Of a DNA stretch of 64,000 bases, positions 46,901 through 56,130 are shown in pieces. Position 1 is the stretch's first letter, and the number at the start of each line of letters is the position of its first letter. The notes under the pieces are model-generated. The model saw nothing but the letters and a program-made list of their open reading frames with translations. It had not been told where the DNA came from and did not search any database. The position numbers were made by a program, and so were the translations under genes. The stretch comes from Paroedura picta (taxonomy: Eukaryota > Chordata > Lepidosauria > Squamata > Gekkonidae): contig NC_135386.1 of assembly GCF_049243985.1 (NCBI RefSeq), forward strand, positions 5,168,501 to 5,232,500. Direction: 5' to 3'.

Positions 46901-49900
46901 TGACTCCTCCCAAGCCAATGTGCACGCCAACATCTGCATGTACCACGTCCAGACTGAAAGACTTGTAGGTGGTGTTGGCGGTCACCTGGCCGCTCTCCCA
47001 GTCAGAGGTGAAGTTAACAGCTGCAAGGAACAGGGAAAACCAGTGAGCGTCATCTAACTTCATCATTTGTTTTCTGTGAAAAATGGGGTCCACCTGGGAG
47101 CGTTCCTAGGCCACAGGCTTGGTTTCACAAAAGCACAGGGGTTGAGCACCTACCACACCTACCACAACCAAACATTTTAACCCACTACAGTAACCCCCTT
47201 CCCCCACAGGCAGCATCTAGAATCTTCAACAGCCTGGATCATTTGGGCAAAGATCAGCTTCCCTGGTGGCTACAGCCAACATGTCTGCCATAGTGATATT
47301 TTTCTTCCTGTCTACATTATTTAATTCCTTCCCTCCCTTGGAGAAGCTTTATAACATTTCAGATTTTTAAAATTACATTTTAAAATCACAAGAGATGGCA
47401 TGCATGAGATAGGAATGGGTGGGTATCCCATGTCACACACTGATGCCAGGCTGCTAAGTAGATGAGCCTTGCAGAGAGGAAGGATCGTGCCACCCCTTGT
47501 GTGGAAACAAAGATAATGTGCTTACCAACAATCACCGCTCCAATAAAAAGGCTTGTGATGACCCGTAGAAGCCAGAACAGCCGCTGTTGACAAAGGAGAA
47601 CCCAAAGTCAGGACTGGAGAAGGGACTGGCGTTTCTCTCAGATGTGCCGCTTGGCGCAACTGAAGCCATTTTCTCAAGAACAGCTGCTTCTGCTTCCGTT
47701 ATCCTTGAGACCAGTACCTGGTCACTTCTCACACATCCACTGTCTCTTCAGATAGCATCATATAGAGGCCCATTTAACACGCTCAGTAGTGCGATGGCTG
47801 GCGCCATGTAAATACCTCCCTATCTGGGAAAGGCAGCCATTTTAAATGCCCAGGGAACAGGCAAAAGAGAGGTGCCAGGCTTCTGTATCAAAACCTGTTA
47901 TCATTTCTGAATTGCACAATATTTTCACACCAAAATTTCACTCAAGTCCTCAAGGTTACCTCAGCAGGCCTGACACATTATTTTAATGTATGGTCAGGTG
48001 GTGGAACCAGGATTCAAATCCCACAGTACTTCTTCTGCCCTGCGGAGACTCAGCTAAAATCTCTGGTCAGGCCTGCTGTACATGAACAATTTAGTCCAAG
48101 GCTGCATTTCAGTAAATTGGCATGGATTAACTCAAATTAACTGCCACTCACACAAGGATTATGGTGCCTACGTTCATGGAAGAAAACAAACCCCTTAGAA
48201 TCTCAGCCTAGTTCAAATAAAAAGAAACCGTCCGGCTGCTGCGAGGAAAGATTTGTTTCAGTCCTGACCGAATGCTCCATTACACTGTTTTCATACACTC
48301 AGAGATTTCCTTTCTAGGTAAACACATCAGGATATGAAATACTGCCAATTAGTTACTGCCTGTTGATTCTTGCGTATACAAGAATACAAGAGGCATCCTT
48401 ATGACGATTACCTTGAAAGTCTGAGTGCTTTGCGCTCTCCGCTTCCAAAGAGCAAAGAGAATATTAGGGGCCATTAAAAAGAGGTTTTAAGGGTGGTGGT
48501 GGGGACTAAAGAAACGTCAGTACTACTGTTATAAAGGCTTTCCTTTCTTGTTTCGGGGATTGTTCCAGTAAAGGAGAAATTGAGAGTATCAGCATTTGCA
48601 CTTCTACTTTATATGTAAGAGCTTCCCCTTGAATTTTTTGGCCAGTTCTATTTTAAAGGTTCTCAGGAGTTGGGAAAGACCATTTTCCTTGCTTGGAAAG
48701 CCACTCTAAGTAGACAAGAATGAATTATCCAGACCCTAAAAGGCAGCACAGTGTACGTTCAGTTTAAGTAGCAACTGCCCTGCTCCCATTCCTATACCTT
48801 AGTGCTAAAAGCATATGTTCTTCTGTGGTTGATTGTGATGACAGTGCACGTGTGCAAATGAACCTCTATTTACCAGAAGGTTTTGTGAGATTGCCCGGGG
48901 TGGTGCCACACACCGCCATTTGCGTACACATCTGGATAACGCCCAGTGTTTAAAGCAATTCCATCCAATTAACCAGTGAATAAAAGCAATCGGTGAAAGT
49001 GAAGCCAACGGTCTGAGAAAAGATATTAGACGTCACGGCTCTGTCCCTTGGCGCATGATTATGGGTAGTGAAAGAGGAACAAAAGAAGGTTCCTGAAGGT
49101 GTTCATAGCAAAAGAAGAGCCCATAAATACTTTTAAGATGTCATAAATTTGCTGAGCGGCGCATCACGTGGCAGTAAAATTTTTCACACTTAGTGCCTGC
49201 GTTCTACAACAACCATGCTTCACCCATTTCAGAAAAAAGAGATTATTCCAGTCTTCTGTATAATTCAGGGTTTTCCTCCAGTGCTACAACTGCCAAGGAC
49301 CTATAGGACAATACTAATGGGCTGATTCAAACATGCACAAACATTCCTCAGGGGCTAGGCTAATCACTTGGGGCGCAGTGTAACCCATAAACTGCTTCCT
49401 ATGAATAGGGTTGCAAGTGATTAAAAAAACCTGCTCCCCCCCCCCCCCCCCAAAATAAAAGCTGCCCAATCTCGTCAGATCTCAGGAGCTAAACAGGTTC
49501 AGTACTTGGAAGGGCGACCACCAAGGAAGACTCTGCAGAGGAAGGCAACACGGTGCAGCCTGATCTAATCAGATCTCAGAACTAAGCAGGGTCAGTTCTT
49601 GGAAGAGCAACCACCAAGGAAGGCTCTGCAGAGGAAGGCAACATAGTATAGCCCGATGTAATCAGATCTCAGAACTGAGCTGGGTCAGTTCTTGGATGAG
49701 GGAGATCTCAGAACTAAGCAGGGTCAGTTCTTGGAAGAGTAACCACCAAGGAAGACTCTGCAGAGGAAGGCAGCAGCAACCCACCACTGCTTCTCATTTG
49801 CCTTGAAGTCATCTGTACCCTGACTTCACACACACGATTTGTAGCAAAGGGGAAAAGCTTATCCTTTTCCCCCCAAGAACCGTTTTCTGCTTAACATTAC

Positions 49901-50339
49901 TGAGCTCTTTTCTTCCCCCCAACCAATATCTTTTTCCAAAAGAAACAAAAGAAAAGACTGATTTTTAGTAGAAAAAGGAGACCATAAAGATGAGTGGATT
50001 ATGCCTCTCCTTCTCCCTCCATGAGTCTTTAACTCAAAATCACACCCTCCTGAAAATGCGTCTCATTTCATAGAACATCGTGGAGTTTTTGCCACGCATA
50101 TTTGCACTTAACAAGAGTGCCGTGGCATGAGCATTAGTGCAGACCAGCACCCAGCACACCCCGCTGAGCATGAAGAGGCCGGCCGTACTTACCGCTCTGC
50201 CACGAATTCCAGGTAGGATAAGGAGAAAGCTGAAGGCGAAGACAAGGAATACAATAATGATAATGATAAGATCGACATCGAACACCACGGGTTTCTTCTG
50301 CTGGGGGTAAAAGGGATAGACGTCGTTGAAGAGGGTCAT
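40717..50339 (-). CDS. DUOXA2: DUOXA2-like dual oxidase maturation factor (whole coding region, 6 exons)
   Basis: Minus-strand exons 50339-50193, 47583-47526, 47020-46886, 45792-45579, 45116-44902 and 40913-40717 join in frame to 321 codons plus stop; human DUOXA2 is 320 aa. It is an ER membrane protein that lets DUOX mature and reach the cell surface as an H2O2 source. The N-terminus [14 protein letters not shown] and the [12 protein letters not shown] motif after the last membrane segment match DUOXA2 better than DUOXA1. Five membrane segments lie near residues 24-44, 52-70, 186-203, 210-230 and 248-272. The large luminal loop has N-glycosylation sequons at N71, N84, N109 and N121, plus LNETINYNE and [13 protein letters not shown], family hallmarks. 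The tail is acidic (YEDEEEEV). The gene is divergent from DUOX and convergent with NMB. Some reptiles may have a single DUOXA, so the paralogue number is less certain than the family. Confidence 0.93.
41395..41575 (-). repeat. tRNA-Ala-like SINE
   Basis: The inverse of tag ctggcagcagttctccaggg, tctcaggaaaagctc, then ggatccaggaccttctgcat and gctctgccactgaggcc: body first, tRNA-like head last. Confidence 0.65.
41580..42450. other. DUOXA2 intron 5, unclassified part
   Basis: Nothing recognised; open frames up to about 120 codons have no similarity I know. Confidence 0.4.
42455..42515. repeat. Unclassified dispersed repeat fragment
   Basis: The block gaagaagtatgcatgcacat, then gaaagcttatacccagaata belongs to the agctttcgtgtgcatgc family. 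Confidence 0.45.
42516..42768 (-). repeat. tRNA-derived SINE
   Basis: Full reverse copy from aagaagaagaattgagtttt to aaccatgataccatcctggt with a clear inverse box B (atcaaacctgattctcc). Confidence 0.75.
42769..43750. other. DUOXA2 intron 5, mostly unique
   Basis: Contains a (TG)n tract at about 43021-43042; otherwise nothing was recognised. Confidence 0.45.
43752..43950 (+). repeat. 5S-rRNA-derived SINE, well preserved
   Basis: The block gatctcatcagatctcagaa, then gctaaggagggtcagccctg, gctagtatttggatgggaga and cctccaaggaataccaacac follows 5S rRNA closely, then the aggcaacagcaagccacctt tail. Confidence 0.8.
44210..44310. repeat. Unclassified dispersed repeat
   Basis: The order ctgaagaagtgagcaatgac, ggttagtccttaaagtgctt, tgggactaacatggctaccc: a member of the 'accaacatggctaccc' family. 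Confidence 0.45.
44902..45116 (-). CDS. DUOXA2: DUOXA2 coding exon 5 (residues 185-257)
   Basis: The acceptor is CCCACAG and the donor is ACAG|GTTAGG. It encodes [20 protein letters not shown], the next membrane helices and [11 protein letters not shown]. Confidence 0.95.
45579..45792 (-). CDS. DUOXA2: DUOXA2 coding exon 4 (residues 114-185)
   Basis: The acceptor is TTCTGCAG and the donor is TG|GTTAGT. It encodes [20 protein letters not shown] and [20 protein letters not shown], then [13 protein letters not shown]; the most conserved part of the family. Confidence 0.95.
46160..46255 (+). repeat. tRNA-Ala-like SINE fragment
   Basis: The block gatgctttgcatgtacaaag, then cctcagactcagtgcccaga and atctccggttaaag. 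Confidence 0.45.
46271..46590 (+). mobile_element. hAT-type non-autonomous element, old copy
   Basis: The order ggtgtttccaacatggtacc, accaccaagtgtttttagga, ggcagtcattttgtggctag and gtcagaattcccaaagtgcc parallels 15315-15615 throughout. The ends are eroded. Confidence 0.6.
46886..47020 (-). CDS. DUOXA2: DUOXA2 coding exon 3 (residues 69-114)
   Basis: The acceptor is CCTTGCAG and the donor is GTCG|GTGAGT. It encodes [20 protein letters not shown] and [10 protein letters not shown], with three N-glycosylation sequons in the luminal loop. Confidence 0.94.
47526..47583 (-). CDS. DUOXA2: DUOXA2 coding exon 2 (residues 50-69)
   Basis: A 58-base exon encoding [19 protein letters not shown], the second membrane helix. 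The acceptor is GTCAACAG and the donor is GTTG|GTAAGC. It was found by phase and similarity to LVRVLLSLFIGAEIVA of human DUOXA2. Confidence 0.92.
47600..49440. other. DUOXA2 intron 1, unclassified part
   Basis: No gene recognised. A Sauria SINE-like fragment (accaggattcaaatcccaca) lies near 48005 on the minus strand. Confidence 0.45.
49437..49451 (+). repeat. Poly(C) run
   Basis: About 15 Cs followed by AAAA directly before the 5S-derived cluster. Confidence 0.85.
49455..49800 (+). repeat. Cluster of about four head-to-tail 5S-derived modules
   Basis: The block cagatctcagaactaagcag with gttcttggaagagcaaccac or a close variant recurs at about 49476, 49571, 49669 and 49707, each followed (except the shortened third) by caaggaaggctctgcagagg. 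The period is about 95 bases except for the shortened third. It lies antisense inside DUOXA2 intron 1. Confidence 0.8.
50193..50339 (-). CDS. DUOXA2: DUOXA2 coding exon 1 (residues 1-49)
   Basis: Exon bases 50353-50340 are 5'UTR after an acceptor TTTTGCAG. The ATG is at 50339 and the donor is GCG|GTAAGT below 50193. It encodes [20 protein letters not shown], a poly-Ile first membrane helix and [11 protein letters not shown], a family hallmark. Confidence 0.94.
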
Positions 50340-50467
50340 TCTTGGAGCGATTCCTGCAAAAGAAAAATTGCACTGCTAGAGTCCTTTGCACCACTTTGCC
50401 TCTACTCTGCTTTTATGGCTGCTACAGCCCCACTTTGCCAAACAAAGAAATAAAGAAGTAAAATTAA

Positions 50468-50700
50468 GAAGAAGAGTTGATTTTTAAAGCCCGCTTTCAC
50501 TATCCATAGGAGTGTCAAGGCAGTTTACAATCATATTCCTTTCTTCTGCCAATAATAGTCACCCTGTGAGGCAGGTGGGGCTGAGAAAGCTCTGACAGAA
50601 CTGCTCTGTGAGAAACAGCTCTAACAGGACCGTGACTAGCCCAAAGTCACCAGCTGGCTGCATGTTGAGGTGTGAAAAGAGGGGTATAAAAACCAACTCT
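50468..50700 (-). repeat. tRNA-derived SINE
   Basis: The reverse tail agaagaagagttgattttta, then gagtgtcaaggcagtttaca to aagtcaccagctggctgcat. It ends in a SINE-like ggggtataaaaaccaactct of opposite orientation, suggesting two copies abut. Confidence 0.65.
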
Positions 50701-50769
50701 GATTCTGAGGCCCTCCCTGCTGCATGGGGACTGCAGGATGCCATTCCAAGGCCATACAGAGAAAGGATG

Positions 50770-50960
50770 CCAGCACAGCACTGTGGTTAGAAATCTTGGC
50801 CTAAGATCATATGTTCAAATCCTGACTCTGCTTTGGAAGCCTGTTGGGTGACCTCAGCCCAGTCAACCAGATACCTACCTTACTGGGTTGTTGTGAAGGT
50901 AAAACAGAGATTGTGAGAATGTTATAAGGCCATTGGGGAGAAAACCAAAGTAAAATAAAT
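50770..50960 (+). repeat. Sauria-type SINE
   Basis: Box A-like cagcactgtggttagaaatc, box B-like tgttcaaatcctgac, then gttgttgtgaaggtaaaac and attggggagaaaa. Confidence 0.65.
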
Positions 50961-52540
50961 TCTGGGCATGATCTTATTTTGCTTTCGGGGTTGTTTTGAG
51001 TGCTGGAAACACTGGGATACATTTCTTGTAATTAGCCGCAGAAGCCATGTGGTCTGCGTGTGTGCAATCAGGAAAGCGACAAATAAAACGGAGACATCTT
51101 TTGTCAAAATTAATATGGACTTCTTTATTATGGGGGACCCATTCTAAATAGGATAAATGGAGCAACGGAGTCCTAATCTATTCTAACTAACTGCCCTCAT
51201 GATGCCAAAGCTAGAGACTGGGAATGTGTGCGAGGGAGGGGGGTTGAAGGAGAGAGGGGAATACGTCCGTTCCCTAAGAACAGCATTCCATGCATCATAG
51301 GGATAGCAATCAATCAAAAAGAGACAGGAAGGATCTGGAGCCCGAGGCTAAAGAGACAACGGAAAAGTCCTTCCCTCCCAACCGTGAGGTCACAGGCTCC
51401 TGGGCCAAGTGGTAATGGGCAATGCCGTTTAAGGATAACACCAAAGAAGCCAAGCAAGGAGGAGGGAGGAGAGAGGAAGGAGAGAGTGGAAGGATCGCTG
51501 GATAGCTCCCAAGTGGTTCCTGAGCTGTTGAAATCAGGCCAAAAAAGCCGGGCAGGTTTCCGTGGCTGCACCAACTAATCTCAACCGTAGCGAAAGGGAA
51601 TAGCAGCGGAACGGAGTGGCCATCCAGGCGAGCCAGGGAAAGAGGGTGCTGAGGTTCAGGCACCTTGAAGCTGGCCCTCCCACACAGGTGGATGTTGGGA
51701 TCCAGCAGAGATCCCTGAGTGGCATTTCTGGCAGCAGCCTCCTCCAAATACCCAAGAGCCGCCAGGTGCTGAAAGGCTGAAGGAGAGCGGGGGCGTTTCG
51801 GCTGTGCCGAAACCTGTCCCCTCTTCCCTGGCTTGTGCTAGCTGGCTCCGTGCAGAGGCAGGCCATGGCAAAAGTGAACCGGGATGCATTTTGCTTTGAA
51901 AACCTTATGGGGGTCACCAGAAATGGGGTGCGCCTCGAGAGCACTCCCCCTCCAAGAAACCCTGCCCAGTGGAGTTCCTTCAAGCATAGACAGGTGTGGA
52001 GTGGGGGAGATCCTGTCCTTCCACCGGAGGGAGCTTAGAACAATTAGGCGTGTCAATTTGGGGGGGGGATGTTAAAATACCCACGCAGCCCCCTCGCCAC
52101 TGAGTTAACCCTGTTTTAAAGCATGCGCTTCAGGCGACCAGAACCGCCTGCGATCCGGCTGATGTGCCAACTTGGATTCCATCTGGTGGATATGATCTTC
52201 TGGGTCCCACCAGGAATCCGCGTCCGGCGGAGAAGGAAAGGCGGGCCGGAGGGGGCTGGGATCCCTGGGGGGGGGAGCTCACGCAATCCTCTCACTGCTC
52301 AGAAAGCAGCTACGCTGGTCGGGAGACACGCCCCACTTCTTTTGGGCTCACAAACGCCCCCCCCCAAAGAAGACTCTGGGTTGCTATGCCCAGAGAGGGT
52401 TGGATCCCAGCTGAACCCCGTTTAAGCGACATCCCCCGACAGAAAGTGCGCAGGCTTCCAGTCCTCACCGAGTTCTTTCACGCCTCCGCTCATCTTTCTC
52501 CCCGCTCATGGAAAGATCACCAAGAGGCTGCCTCAGGCAG
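50960..52540. other. DUOXA2 5' intron, unclassified part
   Basis: No gene recognised. GC content climbs toward the shared promoter. Confidence 0.4.
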
Positions 52541-52544
52541 AACC

Positions 52545-52775
52545 ATCTAAGCCTGATTAGTCCAGGGACGGGAGACAGCCAAGTCCAGGGTCGCTATGCA
52601 GAGGCAGATAACGGCAACCCCCCTCTGAGCATCTCTCGCCTCCTTGAAAACCCACCAGCGATGCGCTAAAGAGATTTGTACCGGGACGGGAGACCACCGA
52701 AGGAGTCAGGGTCGCCATGCAGAGGCAAGCCAGGGCAAACCAGCCCTGAACATCACTCGCCTTGGAAACTCGAAG
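52545..52775 (+). repeat. Two adjacent 5S-derived fragments
   Basis: Two modules, each with gggacgggagac (52565, 52683), a gtcgc(t/c)atgcagaggca block and agcatctctcgcc or a variant. Confidence 0.55.
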
Positions 52776-53194
52776 GGAGGGGAGGGGAGGGTGGCCACCC
52801 GACGGTCCTTTCCTCCCGCCAACAAAAGAAAAAGAGCCAGGGAAGAGGCGATCGCGTCGAGCAGAAGAGAATCTCCCCCAAATTTCCAGCGCCTACCCGG
52901 TCCTCTGCCAAAGGGTCCCCTTGCCTCCACTTGCCCTAAATCCAGTGGCGCCTTCCCAACTGCAAAACTGGGACTTCTCCCCGTGAACCTCCTCCTGGCG
53001 CTCTGCAGGGGCTCAGAGGCACGCTCCTCCGGCCCAGAAACGGGGGAAGAGGCTCCAGGGAGAGGGAGAAGGAGAGGCAGGAAGACCCCCCCACCCCATG
53101 CCGCATCCAGCCTGGATTCGCCCCCTGTCGGAAAAGCGCGCCGGGGTCCGACCCGAGAGCGCCCCCTTCCGCCCGGCAGGAGCGCAGCACTCAC

Positions 53195-53255
53195 CTAAGG
53201 CAGCGATGGAGATGGGAGAAGTCCGGCCGCACCGTCGAGCCGCCGCGGAGTGCAA
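53195..53255 (-). other. DUOXA2: Probable DUOXA2 5' noncoding exon
   Basis: The donor TTAG|GTGAGTG at 53195 and the acceptor at 50354 in front of the ATG exon imply a spliced 5'UTR. The start is placed about 30 bases after the TATA-like box; it is approximate. Confidence 0.5.
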
Positions 53256-53280
53256 TGGGGCCCCCGGGCTAAGGCCTGGC

Positions 53281-53288
53281 TTCTTATA
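53281..53288 (-). promoter_or_regulatory. DUOXA2: TATA-like box for DUOXA2
   Basis: Reads TATAAGAA on the minus strand, about 90 bases upstream of the 5' noncoding exon's donor, so initiation is expected near 53255. Confidence 0.5.
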
Positions 53289-53307
53289 GGGGTCGCGGGC
53301 AGGTGCC

Positions 53308-53315
53308 ATGCAAAT
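53308..53315 (+). promoter_or_regulatory. Octamer motif ATGCAAAT
   Basis: A perfect POU/Oct consensus 19 bases upstream (minus-strand sense) of the TATA-like box. It could serve either gene. Confidence 0.45.
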
Positions 53316-53379
53316 AAGGCGCCGGGGCCCCGCCCCGCCCTCCTGCCCGGCTTGCGACACCGCCGGCCACGGTCAGTAC

Positions 53380-53466
53380 GAGCTGCAGCGGCAGCCGCGG
53401 AGGAGGAGGAGGAGGAAGCAGCAGCAGTGGCCGCCGCCGCCGGGGGGACGGAGGGACGTGGCGCCG
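53380..53466 (+). other. Probable DUOX 5' noncoding exon
   Basis: A GC-rich block with a strong donor GCCG|GTGAGTGAG at 53467. The ATG exon of DUOX at 63427 is preceded by its own acceptor at 63392, so an upstream noncoding exon must exist; this is the best candidate. The start is approximate and the link over about 10 kb is inferred. Confidence 0.45.
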
Positions 53467-53532
53467 GTGAGTGAGAGAGTGCCCGTCGGCGGGCGGCAGC
53501 GCTGGAGAAGCATGGAGGGGACCCACGCCTTG

Positions 53533-54110
53533 GCGGCAGGCAGGCAGGCAGGCAGGCAGAGGAAGGAAGCAAGGAGAACAGGAGGGCTAAGGAAGGAAGG
53601 AGAATAGGACTCAGGGCTAAGGGAGGGAAGGAAGGAAGGAGAACAGGAGGGCTAAGGAAGGAAGGAGAATAGGACTCAGGGCTAAGGGAGGGAAGGAAGG
53701 AAGGAAGGAAGGAGAACAGGAGGGCTAAGGAAGGAAGGAGAGTAGGACTCAGGGCTAAGGGAGGGAAGGAAGGAAGGAGAATAGGAGGGCTAAGGAAGGA
53801 AGGAGAATAGGACTCAGGGCTAAGGGAAGGAAGGAAGGAGAATAGGAGGGCTAAGGAAGGAAGGAGAATAGGACTCAGGGCTAAGGGAAGGAAGGAAGGA
53901 GAATAGGACTCAGGGCTAAGGGAGGGAGGGAAGGGAGGGACGGAGGGACGGAGGGAGAAAGAGAGAGAGAGAGAAAGGAAGGAAGGAAGGAAGGAAGGAA
54001 GGAAGGAAGGAAGGAAGGAAGGAAGGAAGGAGAATAGGAGGGCTAAGGAAGGTGAATAGGACTCAGGGCTAAGGGAAGGGAGGGAGGGAGGGAGGGAGGG
54101 AGGGAGGGAG
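53533..54110 (+). repeat. Purine-rich VNTR with (GGCA)n, (GGAA)n and (GGGA)n blocks
   Basis: (GGCA)n at 53533-53559 is followed by about six to seven imperfect tandem units of about 60-70 bases, each containing ggagaataggactcagggct or agggctaaggaaggaagg, then a (GGAA)n block at about 53974-54030 and (GGGA)n at 54074-54110. All purines are on the plus strand. Confidence 0.9.
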
Positions 54111-54112
54111 GA

Positions 54113-54200
<88 letters not shown>

Positions 54201-54201
54201 A
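54111..54201 (+). repeat. (GAAA)n microsatellite
   Basis: About 22 perfect GAAA units directly after the (GGGA)n block. Confidence 0.95.
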
Positions 54202-54613
54202 ACGTAGGAAAGGCTCCTCCCCACCCCAGCACTGCATTTCTTGGCAGGCCTGTATTTTAGATCGTGCACTTTCGTCTGGTTTGGACTGGCGGGGCCTGGT
54301 GGCGGTAGAACGGGCTGTGTCGCTTCAGGCAGGATGGGGAGGAGGAGAAGGAGGCTCTTGTTGCACTTTCCCCCAACAAGAAAAACCACCTGCTCCAAAA
54401 GAACACAAGCCCGGCAGGGAGAGAAATTCTACCCCAGCCCATCCCCGGCTGGCCTTTCCCCCCTGTTTGCATGAAGATATGTATGTGTGCAGGCCCACTT
54501 CCGCAGGGACCCTAAAGTAGGAAGTGCCAGTCTGCTCGTTAGTTAGGCTAGGATTTGAACTGGTAGCCTCTTTTTCTACAGCTAGACACTTTTAACTTGG
54601 GAATGAACGGAGG

Positions 54614-54815
54614 GGCTGGGGCTCCGGGGCAGAGACTCTGCTTGGCCCGCAGAAGGTCCCTGGTTGAATCCTCAGCAACTCCAGTTAAAGGATCTAGCAG
54701 GAGGTGATGGGAAAGACCCTTGCCTAAGACCCTGGAGAGCCCCTGCCAGTCTGAGCGGACAATACCCTTGATGGATTCCATATATGGTCTGATTCCATAT
54801 AAGGCATGTTCACGT
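54614..54815 (+). repeat. tRNA-Ala-like SINE, long copy
   Basis: Head cagagactctgcttggcccg, box B-like ctggttgaatcctcagc, then aactccagttaaaggatcta, agaccctggagagcccctgc and attccatataaggca. It is the plus-strand counterpart of 41395-41575 and 55755-55865. Confidence 0.7.
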
Positions 54816-55750
54816 GTGCTCCATAAGCCCCACTGAACAGAAGAGGAGTTAATGCTGGGCAAACACATGTTCCATGCGTCTAGACTGTGTGAGCCTTTCC
54901 CCGTTTCCCTCTTAAGCAGGAAACAAAGGCAGGTGGAAATTCAGGTTGCTGGCCATCTTTGAGAACAAAGTGTTGAGCAGATATCATTTTTATCTCCATC
55001 CACCCTGACGGTGGCATGGAGCATTCGGTGGCGGTATCCTATGCTGGGTCATTTCCAGCGTTGGGTCTGCACAGCCGCTGTCTCAGGAGTGCTTTTACCT
55101 TACCTGGCTGTGGTGATTCGACTGGTACACCTGTGGCAGACTGGTGATCCCAGCCCTTCTGCGAATAGGTTAAGTTCGCAGAGCAGGTGTACGCTCTGAC
55201 ACATGTGGAGACATGTGCTAGGGAGTTCCGACTGGCTGCAGTGTCCTGGCATATGCCTGGTAACTGTTCAGGAATGCACCAATGCCCTTTGAGCATTTCC
55301 CAGTAGGACCGTGGTCGTTCTCACACTTTTTGGACCTGCTGCTCAAATGACTATCCTTTGTGAGAACAAAATTTGAGTCCTTAAAGACCTACTCAGACTT
55401 TCTCCTGCTGCTTCAAGCCAGCACTTGAATCTATCCTATTTGAAATCTACTTGTAAACTAACGCTGCGCAGTTTGACACATCAAATGCAAGAACCGTGTG
55501 GTTGGTTAACTCTCCACAAGCTTGTGTGGTATTTTTCGTGGTCAGGATGCATACATCTATAAAGTTCCTGAGCCACAGCTGCGTCTCAAAGACGTTTTGC
55601 ATATTATGCTAAAGAAACCCCCAAATTACCAACGCTTCTCCCAGCTGAAGCTCTTCCATACGATTCATCTGTGGGAGAATTTGGGACCCACTTCTGAACC
55701 TCAACCCCAGTCTGGGTTCCACTGTTGTAGGGAAGCAGCTCTAAGGAGCA
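54815..55750. other. DUOX upstream intron, unclassified
   Basis: No gene recognised; sequence of mixed complexity with no family signature I know. Confidence 0.4.
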
Positions 55751-55754
55751 TGCA

Positions 55755-55865
55755 AACCTGCTGAATCAGACCCTTGGCCCATCAAAACCAGTATTGTCTA
55801 TTCTGACTAGTAGCAGCTCTCCAGGGTCCTAGGCAGAAATCTTTCATATCACCTACCACCAGATC
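55755..55865 (-). repeat. tRNA-Ala-like SINE, 3' part
   Basis: The order gctgaatcagacccttggcc, agtagcagctctccagggtc, ctaggcagaaatctttcata and tcacctacc is the inverse of the body at 54660-54800. Confidence 0.65.
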
Positions 55866-55867
55866 CT

Positions 55868-56130
55868 TAGAGCCAGCTTGGTGTCGTGGTTAAGAGTGGC
55901 AGCCTCTAATATGGAGAACAGGGTTAGATCCCCACTTCTTCCTCCACATGTAGCCAGCTTGGGTGACCTTGGGCCTGTCACAGTTCTCTCAGAGCTCTCT
56001 CAGCCCCATCTACCTCACAGGGTGTCTGTTGCGGGGAGAGGAAGGGAAGATGATTGTAAGCCACTTTGAGACCCCTTTGGGGAGGGAAAAGTGGGTTACA
56101 AAAGAACAGCTGGTTCTCCACTTCTTTTTA
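55868..56130 (+). repeat. tRNA-derived SINE, full length
   Basis: Box A-like ttggtgtcgtggttaagagt, box B-like gggttagatccccac and the tail to aagtgggttacaaaagaaca. Confidence 0.8.

Larger units (their letters stand above)
52900..53480. promoter_or_regulatory. Bidirectional DUOXA2/DUOX promoter and CpG island
   Basis: GC- and CpG-rich block between the divergent genes. Minus-strand TATAAGAA lies at 53288-53281, an octamer ATGCAAAT on the plus strand at 53308-53315, and a GC-box-like ggccccgccccgccctcc at about 53326-53343. On the minus strand a splice donor (TTAG|GTGAGTG) follows at 53195; on the plus strand a donor (GCCG|GTGAGTG) follows at 53466. This layout matches the known head-to-head DUOX/DUOXA pairs. 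No expression evidence is available here. Confidence 0.7.

Noticed and set aside
40717-50339. DUOXA1 instead of DUOXA2
   Set aside because: Start [12 protein letters not shown] and the [11 protein letters not shown] motif resemble DUOXA2; DUOXA1 starts MATLGHTFPFY and has a much longer C-terminal tail.
53195-54232. Minus-strand open frame of 345 codons
   Set aside because: Most of it is Ser/Phe/Leu/Pro low-complexity translation of the purine VNTR and (GAAA)n array, then GC-rich promoter; not a gene.
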